From: an uncultured Marinoscillum sp.
GTDB lineage: Bacteria > Bacteroidota > Bacteroidia > Cytophagales > Cyclobacteriaceae
Assembly: GCA_902605755.1 (NCBI GenBank)
Contig: CACLDR010000003.1
Span: 1 to 58,462 of the forward strand
DNA: 58,462 bases
Direction: 5' to 3'
The notes under the pieces are model-generated. The model did not search any database. It was not told the DNA's origin and saw nothing but the letters and a program-made list of their open reading frames with translations. The position numbers and the translations under genes are program-made. Of the stretch, positions 27,690 through 36,887 are shown piece by piece (the stretch's first letter is position 1; each line of letters begins with the position of its first letter).

Positions 27690-28117
27690 CCAAATTGAAT
27701 TTTATACTTACCTATAAATTACCAATCCATAAATGTTAATTATGTATTAAATAAAGTGAGATCCACTCAGACTACAGTTCCTGGTCATAAGTTGCGGGTA
27801 GGTTTATTCTTGACGAAATCAGTAAATTTGAAATTGGCCTTCGAATGTAAAGGGACCGAAAATTTCGATAATAGCCAAATTTATTGTACAACACATGCTG
27901 AAGGATAACAAAAAAATGACTGTTCAACAAAAAATATCTTGTACAAAATAAGTCCGTAGGAGATATCACAAATTTATTTTATAAAACAAGCACTAGGATA
28001 AATCGTGGAGCATATTGGTACCTCATCTAAACATATGTTGTAGATAAAGTAGAAAACGCCGATTTAATTTAATTGGAAATAATAGGTAGCAAGCAATTAG
28101 AAATTGATTTTTACTGA
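27690..28117 (+). pseudogene. Decayed gene, family not recognised
   Basis: Plus-strand segments read like protein but are split by stops and shifts. The first is NKVRSTQTTVPGHKLRVGLF followed by LTKSVNLKLAFECKGTENF and DNSQIYCTTHAEG, ending at a stop near 27908. Then come DNKKMTVQQKISCTK, INRGAYWYLI and TYVVDKVENADLI, and finally LEIIGSKQLEIDFY with a stop at 28115-28117. Alternating charged and aromatic residues suggest a beta-rich protein, perhaps an outer-membrane or secreted one. I cannot name it. It ends 13 bases before the stop of prmC on the other strand. Confidence 0.55.
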
Positions 28118-28130
28118 CTTAAACGTATTG

Positions 28131-28973
28131 CTAAGCACGAATTGCAGAAGCCATCCGTGCTTTTTTATTAAGATCAAAGTGTATAGCGATCTTTTCAAAC
28201 CCAAGATGGCTCAACAAAGACTGAATTTGAAACGCAAAATCTTCATGAATTTCAAAATAAAGTTTCCCACTCTTTTTCAATGATTGTAAGGCATAATTAG
28301 CAATTACCTCATAAAAAATTAAAGGATGATCGTCGGATACAAAAAGAGCCAATTCAGGTTCATGTTCCACTACATGCCTTGGAATTGAGGACTTTTCAGA
28401 AATTGGTATATAGGGCGGATTACTGATAATTAAGTGATATTTATCCACATCTGGACTCCTATTTAAGATATCAATACAATTAAAATTAACATTTAAATTA
28501 AGACTATTTGCATTACGTGCTGCTATTTCTAGTGCCTTTGGCGAAAGGTCCCAGCCTGATACGTCCCATTTAGGTCTATGCATTTGGAGCGTAAGAGCTA
28601 TGATCCCTGAGCCGGTACCTATATCTAAAATATTTTGAATACTATGGTCATTCTGCTCTAGGATTAAAGCGACCAACTCTTCGGTTTCTTGCCTTGGAAT
28701 AAGTACAAAAGGATTGACAAAAAATGAAAGGCCAAAAAAGGTAGCCTGATTCAATATATATTGTATAGGTTCACCTTTTAATAAGCGCGTTGAGATGGGA
28801 ATCAGCCGCTCCTCGGATAGAGCAATCGATTTATTTAAAAAAATATCTGCTCTAGAAAGTCCAAAAAGATGGTTAAACACAATTTGCGCAATTTTTTTTG
28901 ACTCCTCAATCTCCCATTTTAATTCTAGATCATTAACAAATTGGTCATATAATACCTTACTTGAAAGACTCAT
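28131..28973 (-). CDS. prmC: Peptide chain release factor N5-glutamine methyltransferase
   Basis: The 280-aa protein has an N-terminal helical domain (to about residue 90) and a class I SAM methyltransferase domain. It carries LDIGTGSGIIALTL (SAM-binding glycine loop, about 120) and the catalytic LIISNPPYIPISEKS (NPPY, about 183). It methylates the GGQ glutamine of release factors RF1 and RF2. It is transcribed divergently from ribD with a 93-base gap that contains both promoters, and decayed genes lie directly downstream of its 3' end. Confidence 0.95.
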   Translation of the reverse strand: MSLSSKVLYDQFVNDLELKWEIEESKKIAQIVFNHLFGLSRADIFLNKSIALSEERLIPISTRLLKGEPIQYILNQATFFGLSFFVNPFVLIPRQETEELVALILEQNDHSIQNILDIGTGSGIIALTLQMHRPKWDVSGWDLSPKALEIAARNANSLNLNVNFNCIDILNRSPDVDKYHLIISNPPYIPISEKSSIPRHVVEHEPELALFVSDDHPLIFYEVIANYALQSLKKSGKLYFEIHEDFAFQIQSLLSHLGFEKIAIHFDLNKKARMASAIRA

Positions 28974-29066
28974 TTGGAGTAAAACTAAATCAGCTCATCA
29001 TAATTAAATAACATTTCGTAGAGAAAATGGCTTTTAACTGCTCAATATAGTTTGTTAATTTGCGGT

Positions 29067-30095
29067 ATGGCCAATAAAGATGTGTTTTTTATGAAGAGAG
29101 CTTTTAAACTGGCTCTTTTAGGGATGGGCAAGGTAGCTCCTAACCCTATGGTAGGCTGTGTCATTGTGAAAAATGGAAAAATCATCGGAGAGGGATTTCA
29201 TCAAGCTTACGGCTCAGCACATGCAGAGGTTAATGCCATAAACAATGCGTCTACCAAAATCGCAGGCTCCACCGTATATGTGACATTGGAACCATGCGCA
29301 CATTATGGAAAAACACCCCCTTGTACGGATTTGCTCATTGCTCAAAAGGTAGCAAAAGTTGTTGTGGCTTCGAAGGATCCATTTGCAGCTGTAAACGGTA
29401 TGGGGATCCAGCGCCTAAAAGAGGCCGGAATCCAAGTCGACATAAATTGTATGCAAGAAGAGGGACATCACATAAATCGCCGTTTTTTGACCTCTATATC
29501 GAAAGGTAAACCTTACATTATTTTAAAATGGGCACAAACACAAGATCATTTTGTTGCCAAAACTGATTTTAATTCCAAATGGATCAGTAATTCCCTATCC
29601 CGACAGCTTGTACACAAATGGCGAAGTGAAGAAAAAGGTATTCTTATTGGCTATAATACGGCCAAACATGATAATCCCAAATTATCTACTCGAAACTGGC
29701 ACGGACCTAGTCCCACCAGAATCGTTATAGATCCAAAAAATGAATTGAATGAAACACTCCATCTTTTTGATGGGACACAAGCAACCATTGTATTTACTCA
29801 ATTTCCAAAAAAAAATAGGAAAAACGTAACTTATTACAATTTTGATTCAAAAGATCACATCTCAGCTATTATGGATCAACTTCATCAATTGAAGATACAA
29901 TCCCTTCTTGTTGAGGGAGGGACTCAAACGATAGAAAAATTCTTTGATTTGAACCTTTGGGATGAAGCCCGAGTTTTTACATGTCCGCAAAAATTTTTTA
30001 AGGGTATTCGCGCACCAATAATAGGAGCGCAACCTCATCACCAAATCAAGGTTTCAAATGATATTTTAACTACTTACTACAATGAGCATAACTAA
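29067..30095 (+). CDS. ribD: Bifunctional riboflavin biosynthesis deaminase/reductase
   Basis: About 342 aa. The N-terminal deaminase domain has APNPMVGCVIVKNGKIIGEG, zinc/catalytic HAEVNAINNA and PCAHYGKTPPCTD. The C-terminal reductase domain has YIILKWAQTQDHFVAK, RIVIDPKNELN and LLVEGGTQTIEKFFD. It performs the second and third steps of riboflavin synthesis. The open frame begins with a TTG at 29052; ATG at 29067 (MANKDVFFMKRAFKLA) is the family start. The cupin gene begins inside its last codons (14-base overlap). Confidence 0.96.
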   Translation: MANKDVFFMKRAFKLALLGMGKVAPNPMVGCVIVKNGKIIGEGFHQAYGSAHAEVNAINNASTKIAGSTVYVTLEPCAHYGKTPPCTDLLIAQKVAKVVVASKDPFAAVNGMGIQRLKEAGIQVDINCMQEEGHHINRRFLTSISKGKPYIILKWAQTQDHFVAKTDFNSKWISNSLSRQLVHKWRSEEKGILIGYNTAKHDNPKLSTRNWHGPSPTRIVIDPKNELNETLHLFDGTQATIVFTQFPKKNRKNVTYYNFDSKDHISAIMDQLHQLKIQSLLVEGGTQTIEKFFDLNLWDEARVFTCPQKFFKGIRAPIIGAQPHHQIKVSNDILTTYYNEHN

Positions 30096-30447
30096 AAATA
30101 ATATCCGAGAAAAATTAGATCAATTTACCTCACATTGGACGCCACACATAATTGCTGAGCTTAATGGTCAAGCGGTTAAAATTGCTAAAATTAAAGGGGA
30201 TTTTATTTGGCACAAACACGATGAAGAAGACGAAATGTTTTGGGTAATAAAGGGATGTATGAAAATGGAACTTCGTGATCAAACACTGATATTACATGAA
30301 GGGGATTTCACCGTTATACCCAAAGGTATTGAACACAAACCATCAGCAGAAAATGAAACTCAAATATTGATGTTTGAACCCAAAGAAACACTTAACACCG
30401 GAGATGGGCAGAGTCCATTGACCGTAAAAAATCCTCAAAAAATATAA
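30082..30447 (+). CDS. Cupin-domain protein
   Basis: The 121-aa single-domain cupin has a first motif HKHDEEDEMFWVIKGCMKME and a second motif HEGDFTVIPKGIEHKPSA, giving three His and Glu as metal-ligand candidates. The small size matches the stand-alone mannose-6-phosphate isomerase-like cupins found widely in bacteria. It overlaps ribD by 14 bases and is 2 bases ahead of the sulfoxide reductase gene, so the three are likely one operon. Substrate unknown. Confidence 0.9.
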   Translation: MSITKNNIREKLDQFTSHWTPHIIAELNGQAVKIAKIKGDFIWHKHDEEDEMFWVIKGCMKMELRDQTLILHEGDFTVIPKGIEHKPSAENETQILMFEPKETLNTGDGQSPLTVKNPQKI

Positions 30448-30449
30448 CT

Positions 30450-30920
30450 ATGGCGAAAGGAATTATTATTGATAAATCCAAATCAAAGGAAGAAATATAT
30501 CGAATCATACTTCCTCAATTAAGAGCCTTGATGGAAAATGAGAACGACCTTATAGCCAATATGGCTAATATGGCCGCCGTTTTGAAAATGTCATTTGATT
30601 TCTTTTGGGTAGGTTTTTATCTAGTAAAAAATGAAACCTTGATCCTAGGCCCTTTTCAAGGTCCAATAGCCTGTACCCGAATCCCAATGGGCAAAGGTGT
30701 TTGTGGACAAGCCTGGGAGCAAAAAAAAAACATCATCGCCCCAGATGTGTCTTTATTCCCAGGTCATATTGCTTGCAGTAGTGATACAAAATCTGAAATT
30801 GTAGTACCAAAAATAATAGAACACAGAGTTATTTTTATACTTGATATAGATAGTGATATTTTGAATTTTTTCGATGAAATAGATTCGCATTATTTACCCA
30901 AATTGATTGCACTAATTTAG
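30450..30920 (+). CDS. msrC: Free methionine-(R)-sulfoxide reductase (GAF domain)
   Basis: The 156-aa GAF-domain protein matches the fRMsr family. FDFFWVGFYLVKNE is followed by LGPFQGPIACTRIPMGKGVC, with two of the three conserved Cys, then APDVSLFPGHIACSSDTKSE, with the third Cys, and a final DIDSDILNFFDEID. It reduces free (not protein-bound) methionine-R-sulfoxide using thioredoxin. The segment before DIDSD (EHRVIFILDID) is unusually short compared with the usual 'NG.v.GVLDIDS', a small difference. The region after it is decayed. Confidence 0.9.
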   Translation: MAKGIIIDKSKSKEEIYRIILPQLRALMENENDLIANMANMAAVLKMSFDFFWVGFYLVKNETLILGPFQGPIACTRIPMGKGVCGQAWEQKKNIIAPDVSLFPGHIACSSDTKSEIVVPKIIEHRVIFILDIDSDILNFFDEIDSHYLPKLIALI

Positions 30921-31500
30921 AAATTAATATGTGTTCATCTGGAGAAGAAAGGATTAGATCCGTTAAAAGGTAATAGACTTTATAGGAATGGAACCCCTTA
31001 ATTAAAATGTATTTTGATTTTATAATTGGCTAGACTTACATTCATTCAGATTTGTATATCAAAAAGACAATCAAATTTAGTAAGCAAGTAATAATAATTT
31101 TCACTTAAAATTTATAATCCTAACTTTTGACAGTACTTGAACTAAAATAAATTTCCTAATTTGTTGTGCTTATTTTTGCACAAAAAGTAAATAAATATAA
31201 AATTTTCAATCATCAGGAAATTGAGACATCTAAAAAGTAATTTTTCATTCTGATAATGATTTAGACGAAGTTTAACAATATTACAGGAGATTTTTTCTAA
31301 CGTTGATAAATTAATCAGAAGTTCAAATGGAAGAAAATTTAACGGAGAAAAAACTTGAAATAAAATCTTTATTTTCCTCATATTCTCAAAATTTTAACCT
31401 CTTTATTATTATGCCATAGTTAATCAGATCCATCAAGAATATATATTGGAATACTAATGCGGTGTACTACCTTAGTAATCAAAATTACACGAAATTAAAA
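30921..31500. other. Non-coding AT-rich stretch, nothing recognised
   Basis: This is a 580-base stretch after the sulfoxide reductase gene. The only long frame (minus strand 31142-31381) is rich in Phe, Leu and Asn and looks like an accident of composition. I saw no promoter of note and no clear decayed gene, although the upstream end of the CPBP remnant may begin within its last 50-100 bases. Confidence 0.5.
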
Positions 31501-32178
31501 TAGGAATCTATTCCTATACTAAATTAGAATTAGGAAAATTGAAAATGTAATTGCCATTCTTATTTCATCCATGCTTTATATTGCTCAATTACTATATAAT
31601 AATTTGGGTATTTAGCTTAGGAAATTTCAAAAAATAAAAAAATTAAAATTGGAAAATAAAGCTAGGTTTGATTTGATTGGAATCTATAATCCAACATTTG
31701 TAACAATCGTAGCTATTATCTTATTAAGAACGATTTAAGTAATTAGAGCAGTAGCAACAACTTTAGGGGAAGAGATTGGGTGTATATTTTTTCATTCATG
31801 AACTAAGAAAAGTACTTTCCTTTACTCAAAGTAACCATTTTTATTGCAGTTATTTAAGAAACTTGACATGGGCCAACAATTATATATTCTAGCGAAAATG
31901 TAATCTTGGAATTGATTACATTTTATAAAATTAAAATTTCAATGTCGTTAATTATGATTTACAATACTTTCAAATATAAAAGCTCATAGCCAGCTGCATT
32001 CTTTATAACAGTACGTAATGTAGATATTCAAAAAATATTACCAGAATTAACAATTAAAAATGAAAGAGCGGAACATTGGCTATTCTAAAATAGAGTTATA
32101 TTTTCAATTTTAACCTTAATTTTCAGAATATCCCTCTGGAGAAATGCCTTCAGGAGAATTTATGAAGAAAAACACTAA
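31500..32178 (+). pseudogene. Decayed CPBP-family intramembrane metalloprotease gene
   Basis: Across frames the plus strand gives a recognisable CPBP protein. Segments in order are LLNYYIIIWVFSLGNFKK, KARFDLIGIYNPTFVTIVAI, then AVATTLGEEIGCIFF (the EExxxR-type motif, with the Arg replaced), a damaged second-motif region near NLTWANNYIF, PAAFFITVRNVDIQKILPEL and IFSILTLIFRISLWRNAFRR. The frame closes at TAA 32176-32178. At least four stops or shifts interrupt it. It differs from the intact CPBP gene at 35899-36852 in sequence, so it is not a recent copy. The 5' end is approximate. Confidence 0.7.
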
Positions 32179-32393
32179 ACAGATTGCAGATTAAATGGTT
32201 AATTAATTTAGTCAAGCGTAATAGGAGCAGTTCATGAGAATAAAAGTTAACTTTTATTAATGACCCTAAGTTGACAAAATCTTAAAGCAAAATGATCACC
32301 TTAAAATAAGAAATTTTGTTGTTTTCACTGTGCAATCTAAATGGGACAGAATCGCGTAAAAAAACATTTATAAATTGCCCTAAGTATCCCGTT

Positions 32394-32909
32394 TTAATCT
32401 AGATCGCTAGCTGGCATATATCGAACGACATAAGACCCTGCAATGAAATCATGCAAGGCTTGCTTATTTTTGGTCACTAGCGCCATTAAATAGCCTAACA
32501 TAAAAATCAAGCTAGATAAGAACTTGCTCATATTCCTGACAAAACAATAAAGGAAATCAAGCCGTGCACCTTGTTGATCTACCACTTTAATTCCAAATAC
32601 GAGTTTACCTAACGAGGCTTGTAAATAACTTGATTCCAAAAGCGAAAAATAAAGGGTTTGGGTAATCAATCCAGCAATAATAAGGGGTCGAACTTGGTCT
32701 ATCCATAATTCTAATTCTTTGAAGAATACATCATCATAACGCTCATAAGACTCCCAATCAAAAGGTACATCCACAAAATCAAATCCTAAACTCAACAAAA
32801 AAGGTACAATGACAATGATTTGCATTAGTTGTAAAAAAAAAGCGTCAAGTATGTAAGCTAAAAGACGCCTACTGAAACTTGCATAATGGATTATTTTCAC
32901 CTTAGTCAC
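32394..32909 (-). CDS. RDD-family membrane protein
   Basis: The 171-aa protein starts HYASFSRRLLAYILDAFFLQ, containing the R..A..iD pattern (here RLLAYILDAFF) that names the RDD family, and has two to three further helices including LGKLVFGIKVVDQQGARL. The family is poorly understood; some members act in ion exchange. It lies 2 bases downstream of psd in the same direction, so it is the last gene of the cdsA-gdh-psd run. Downstream lies the decayed region. Confidence 0.85.
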   Translation of the reverse strand: MTKVKIIHYASFSRRLLAYILDAFFLQLMQIIVIVPFLLSLGFDFVDVPFDWESYERYDDVFFKELELWIDQVRPLIIAGLITQTLYFSLLESSYLQASLGKLVFGIKVVDQQGARLDFLYCFVRNMSKFLSSLIFMLGYLMALVTKNKQALHDFIAGSYVVRYMPASDLD

Positions 32910-32911
32910 AA

Positions 32912-33568
32912 TTACCTTAAATGAGCTATTATGGTTTCTCCGCCCGTCGTTTTATCTCCTATTTTTACATTCAACTTTGCCTCCAGAGGTAAAAAAATGT
33001 CTACCCTACTTCCAAATCTTATAAAGCCTACCTCATCGGTGGCGCTTACCTTATCATCCACTTCTTTATAAAATGCAATTCTTCTTGCAATAGCCCCAGC
33101 TATTTGACGCATAAAAACTCGCACTCCATTTGACGTTTCAAAGCAAATAGAAGTTCTTTCATTAGCGGTACTCGATTTCGGATGCCAAGCAACCAAATAT
33201 TTCCCCGGATGATAACGATAATAATTTATTCTCCCTGATACAGGTGCTCGATTGATATGCACATTCAGCGGAGACATAAAAATAGATACTTGCGTCCGCT
33301 CCTCTTCGAGAAACTCATCAACCATCACTTTTTCTATGACCACTACCTTTCCCTCAGCTGGAGCAATGACTAGGTCATCTCCAACCGGAACTTGGATATT
33401 TGGTACACGAAAGAAAGCGACCACAAAAAATAAAAAAATCGCTGATATCCCTCCTAAAACTAATTTGAATATCCCCAATGGAATTAGCCATACAAGCAAT
33501 AAATAAATTCCAATCACACCTATGACAAACCCAGGTATAATAGTATTCCCTTCTTTGTGTAATTTCAT
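32912..33568 (-). CDS. psd: Phosphatidylserine decarboxylase proenzyme
   Basis: The 218-aa short-type Psd has two N-terminal membrane helices (about residues 10-50). The core has FMSPLNVHINRAPVSGRI (conserved His), then VRVFMRQIAGAIARRI and the self-cleavage site in GFIRFGSRVDIFLP, where Gly-Ser is cut to form the pyruvoyl group. It turns phosphatidylserine into phosphatidylethanolamine at the inner membrane. Its start codon directly follows the stop of the dehydrogenase gene. CdsA, acting earlier in the same pathway, is encoded two genes upstream. Confidence 0.94.
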   Translation of the reverse strand: MKLHKEGNTIIPGFVIGVIGIYLLLVWLIPLGIFKLVLGGISAIFLFFVVAFFRVPNIQVPVGDDLVIAPAEGKVVVIEKVMVDEFLEEERTQVSIFMSPLNVHINRAPVSGRINYYRYHPGKYLVAWHPKSSTANERTSICFETSNGVRVFMRQIAGAIARRIAFYKEVDDKVSATDEVGFIRFGSRVDIFLPLEAKLNVKIGDKTTGGETIIAHLR

Positions 33569-34843
33569 CTAAAATCCTCCTCTAAATGTGTAAGTCTTAG
33601 CTACTTTGTCAATGGCAATTATATAAGCTGCAATGCGTAGTGAAACATCATATTGCAATGCAGTTTCGTAGACACGATTAAATGCATCCCTCATAATCCG
33701 ATCCGAACGCCTATTGACACGTTCTCCAGTCCATTTATAGCCTAATCTATTCTGGACCCACTCAAAATACGAGACAGTAACGCCCCCCGCATTTGCTAAA
33801 ATATCGGGAACTGACAATATTCCCAAGTCATTTAATATTTTATCTGCTTTCGCAGAAGTTGGTCCATTGGCCCCTTCAACAATCAATTTGGCCTTGATAT
33901 CTTTAGCATTTCGTACCGTAATGACATCTTCTACTGCCGCAGGCACCAAAACATCTACATCCAATAACAATAATTCATCCGCCGATATCGCTTGTGCTCC
34001 AGAAAAACCAATCAAGGACCCATTGTGTGCTTCTTGAAACACAACTGCATCAGAAATATTAATCCCATTTTCATTATAATAAGCCTGATTCACATCACTC
34101 AATGCCACAATTTTTACCCCACGTTCATCTAATAGCCGTGCCGCCCATGAACCCACATTACCAAAACCTTGGATAGCACAGGTTCCTTTAAAAGGATTTA
34201 ATTTTAGTTTCTCCATTGCTGCCAGGACTGAAACCATCACGCCTCGTCCCGTAGCTTCATTACGTCCCAATGACCCTCCTAAAATAACCGGCTTACCTGT
34301 AACCACTGCATTAATAGTCATGCCATTGGAACGCGAATACTGATCCATCAGCCAAGCCATTTCTCTCGGACCCGTTCCCATATCAGGTGCGGGGATATCT
34401 CTATCTGGACCGAATATTTCTTGTAAGGCCATGGTATAAGAACGTATCAAACGTTCCATCTCCCCTGGAGACATAGATCCTGGATCACATTTAATTCCCC
34501 CCTTAGCTCCGCCGAAAGGGATATCGACGACTGCACATTTCCAAGTCATCCATGCCGCTAATGCCTTAACCTCATCAAGATTAACTTCCATGTCCATTCT
34601 GATACCTCCTTTGGATGGCCCTAATATATTAGAATGAATTACTCTATAACCCTCAAATACCTCTATTTGCCCATTGTCCATAGTAACAGGTAAGGTCACG
34701 ATTACTTGCTTAGCAGGAGACTTTAAAACATTGTAAGTTTGCTGATTTAGGCCCAAATGCTCAGCGGCAATTTGGAATCTCGACATCATTGATTCAAAGG
34801 GATTTTCTTTATCCTTTATAGGAGCAGGTTCTATGTAACTCAT
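33569..34843 (-). CDS. Glu/Leu/Phe/Val-family amino-acid dehydrogenase
   Basis: The 424-aa protein has ILGPSKGGIRMDMEVNLDEV, the catalytic Lys motif PFGGAKGGIKCDPG (about residue 110) and the NAD(P)-binding CAIQGFGNVGSWAARLL (about 215), with VEGANGPTSAKAD later. These define the hexameric glutamate dehydrogenase group (GdhA/RocG-like) that links glutamate and 2-oxoglutarate. Leucine specificity cannot be excluded from the sequence. It sits between cdsA and psd without evident functional link; sharing of the transcript is inferred from the 63-base gap. Confidence 0.94.
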   Translation of the reverse strand: MSYIEPAPIKDKENPFESMMSRFQIAAEHLGLNQQTYNVLKSPAKQVIVTLPVTMDNGQIEVFEGYRVIHSNILGPSKGGIRMDMEVNLDEVKALAAWMTWKCAVVDIPFGGAKGGIKCDPGSMSPGEMERLIRSYTMALQEIFGPDRDIPAPDMGTGPREMAWLMDQYSRSNGMTINAVVTGKPVILGGSLGRNEATGRGVMVSVLAAMEKLKLNPFKGTCAIQGFGNVGSWAARLLDERGVKIVALSDVNQAYYNENGINISDAVVFQEAHNGSLIGFSGAQAISADELLLLDVDVLVPAAVEDVITVRNAKDIKAKLIVEGANGPTSAKADKILNDLGILSVPDILANAGGVTVSYFEWVQNRLGYKWTGERVNRRSDRIMRDAFNRVYETALQYDVSLRIAAYIIAIDKVAKTYTFRGGF

Positions 34844-34906
34844 TTATCAGACTTTGGGGTGTAAAAATCTTATTTACCGCAAAGCTAGCATTATTAATTA
34901 TTTACT

Positions 34907-35725
34907 TCAAAGCAGCTTTAAAAAAATAACAATGAAGGGTACTGTTAAGATGAGACTATCAAAACGATCTAAAAATCCACCATGTCCAGGTATAACATCT
35001 CCTGAATCTTTAATCGACATAGTTCGCTTGAAATGGGACTCCACCAAATCCCCATAAGTCCCCGCAACTACTACAATAACCGCTACAATTAACCATTCAA
35101 ATAAAGATAATTGTCCAAAGTAAATCATTGAGAAGTAGGAAAATCCCACAGCAAATAAGGTACCTCCAACACTTCCTTCCCAAGATTTTTTCGGAGAAAT
35201 TCTTTCAAATAATTTGGTCTTTCCAAATGCGGTACCTGTAAAATAAGCTCCCGTATCACTTGACCAAATAATTAGCATCAGACCTAACAGTATTTTATAG
35301 GCATATTCTCCTCCATCAAAAACAATTACATTTATTAGGGAAAAAGGCAATGCCACGTAAGTGATTCCCAAATAATACAAAGCAATATTTACAAAAGGAT
35401 TCTGATCTTTTCTTTTATAGAGCTTAAAAATAAATATAATTGAAGCCAGAGGAAAAATTAAAAACAAATATTTCCCATCGAGATTCCCTCTTTCAACAAA
35501 GAACGTCAATACAAACAAAAATCCTCCAATAAACACTCCAAAAAAGCGCAGAGGTAAATAGTCTTGTATTCTCACCAATCTGTAAAATTCCCATTGTGCT
35601 GCAATACAAATAACAAAGAAAATTAAAAAATAACTCCACTCACTCCACATAATAGAAGATATAATTACAGCTGCACCTAAAAAAGCAGAAAAAAGTCTTC
35701 TTTTTAATTCAAAAAATTTATTCAA
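34907..35725 (-). CDS. cdsA: Phosphatidate cytidylyltransferase
   Basis: The 272-aa integral membrane protein (about eight helices) carries the CdsA signature KRTMSIKDSGDVIPGHGGFL followed by DRFDSL near the C-terminus, and the SPKKSWEGSVGG segment before it. It makes CDP-diacylglycerol, the branch point to phosphatidylserine and phosphatidylglycerol, and so supplies Psd downstream. It overlaps the DUF2007 gene upstream by 8 bases. Confidence 0.96.
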   Translation of the reverse strand: MNKFFELKRRLFSAFLGAAVIISSIMWSEWSYFLIFFVICIAAQWEFYRLVRIQDYLPLRFFGVFIGGFLFVLTFFVERGNLDGKYLFLIFPLASIIFIFKLYKRKDQNPFVNIALYYLGITYVALPFSLINVIVFDGGEYAYKILLGLMLIIWSSDTGAYFTGTAFGKTKLFERISPKKSWEGSVGGTLFAVGFSYFSMIYFGQLSLFEWLIVAVIVVVAGTYGDLVESHFKRTMSIKDSGDVIPGHGGFLDRFDSLILTVPFIVIFLKLL

Positions 35726-35927
35726 AATTTATGTTTTTTTTAATAACCCTTAGGGCCTCCAACGCATATATGGAATTTACCCTTACTTCTAATTTTCCAA
35801 AATTATAGGAGCTGTCTTTTAAGTCAATAATTACAGGATTAAGGCCCTCGCCTTCAAGGATAGCTTTTACAATTTCTGCCCGATGGACGGAAGTGTCTTC
35901 AAAAACTTTTTGCCAGACCTTTCTCAT
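35718..35927 (-). CDS. DUF2007 small protein (putative signal-transducing)
   Basis: The 69-aa protein reads WQKVFEDTSVHRAEIVKAIL followed by EGEGLNPVIID and a final VRVNSIYALEALRVIKK. This is the short ferredoxin-like DUF2007 fold, known from the GlnB-like PII surroundings and often named 'putative signal transducing protein'. It overlaps the CPBP protease gene upstream (29 bases) and cdsA downstream (8 bases), so it belongs to that operon. No function is established. Confidence 0.85.
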   Translation of the reverse strand: MRKVWQKVFEDTSVHRAEIVKAILEGEGLNPVIIDLKDSSYNFGKLEVRVNSIYALEALRVIKKNINFE

Positions 35928-36852
35928 TAATTGAATAAATTTTTCTAAGTATGAAAAGCAAACAGATAGTGAAAATAAAGAAAATTAAAAGAATGTAGGT
36001 ATTAAAATTGATCTCCCCCCCTGATAAATCAAATGAAATTATTTTTTTTTGAAAAAAAAACATTGAAACTAAAGCAAGACCGTTATTGATAAAATGACCT
36101 AACACTGGCAAAAATAAACTACCAGACCAATAGTATAAATAACCAAAAATTGCACCTAACAACATTCGAGGGACCAAGCCATAAAATTGATTATGAAATA
36201 TGGAGAACATTAATGCTGAAGCCCAAATGGCGATGTGAGGATTTTTAGTAGAGAGCCTCAGTATATTTTGTAAAACTCCCCTAAATAAAAATTCTTCTCC
36301 TACTGCAGGAATAATAGCAATCACCAAAATGCATAATAAAAAATGACCTGAATTATCAAACTCTGTTAAGAATTGAGTTAACTCAGCTAATTTCAGCTCC
36401 TGCTCTTGGACATAATATTCAAATTCACTCAAAAAAGGCGGTAACTCAAGAGCCTTATTCCACTCAATAATCACTGTATTGACTCCCGCAAATGAAATAA
36501 TCAACATAACAGTTATTAATGATGCCCTAACATAATATTTAGGAGTTGTAATGAATTTTTTTAGCTCAATCTTTGCATACTTATGTACCACCCATGCTGG
36601 TGTGATAATGAAAGTTCCTACAGCTGAAACCCCTAAAAGTATCAACATCGGCATTTTAGCCTCAGGATAAGCGATGGGTTTTCCCATAATAATTATTAAC
36701 GTTTGAAGGTCAAAATCATAAAAAGGAAGGAGCAGCATTAGTCCCAAAAAATTGAACATGAAAATAGCTGCCAACTCATATCCTATCAAAATAATTAGGA
36801 GCCAACCTGTAGATTTTTTATTTTGACTCTTACCAGAAAACATATTGTCCAT
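35899..36852 (-). CDS. CPBP-family intramembrane metalloprotease
   Basis: About 317 aa, with seven or eight helices and the CPBP motif series: IIPAVGEEFLFRGVLQNIL (EExxxR), then ALMFSIFHNQFYGLVPRMLL (FxxxH) and PVLGHFINNGLALVSMFFF (HxxxN). These residues bind the catalytic metal in Abi/CAAX-type proteases. The open frame extends to 36939, but MDNMFSGKSQNKKS at 36852 gives a normal N-terminus and leaves room for the divergent dusB promoter. Its substrate is unknown. Confidence 0.9.
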   Translation of the reverse strand: MDNMFSGKSQNKKSTGWLLIILIGYELAAIFMFNFLGLMLLLPFYDFDLQTLIIIMGKPIAYPEAKMPMLILLGVSAVGTFIITPAWVVHKYAKIELKKFITTPKYYVRASLITVMLIISFAGVNTVIIEWNKALELPPFLSEFEYYVQEQELKLAELTQFLTEFDNSGHFLLCILVIAIIPAVGEEFLFRGVLQNILRLSTKNPHIAIWASALMFSIFHNQFYGLVPRMLLGAIFGYLYYWSGSLFLPVLGHFINNGLALVSMFFFQKKIISFDLSGGEINFNTYILLIFFIFTICLLFILRKIYSINEKGLAKSF

Positions 36853-36887
36853 ATTTAGTCTAAATTTACAAAATAATTGGTCGTGTA

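Noticed and set aside
27772-27969. Minus-strand 65-aa ORF
   Set aside because: It lies antisense to the plus-strand decayed gene and has no recognisable feature.
31142-31381. Minus-strand 79-aa ORF
   Set aside because: Composition is what random AT-rich DNA gives (Phe, Leu, Asn, Lys), with no motif and no neighbour support.
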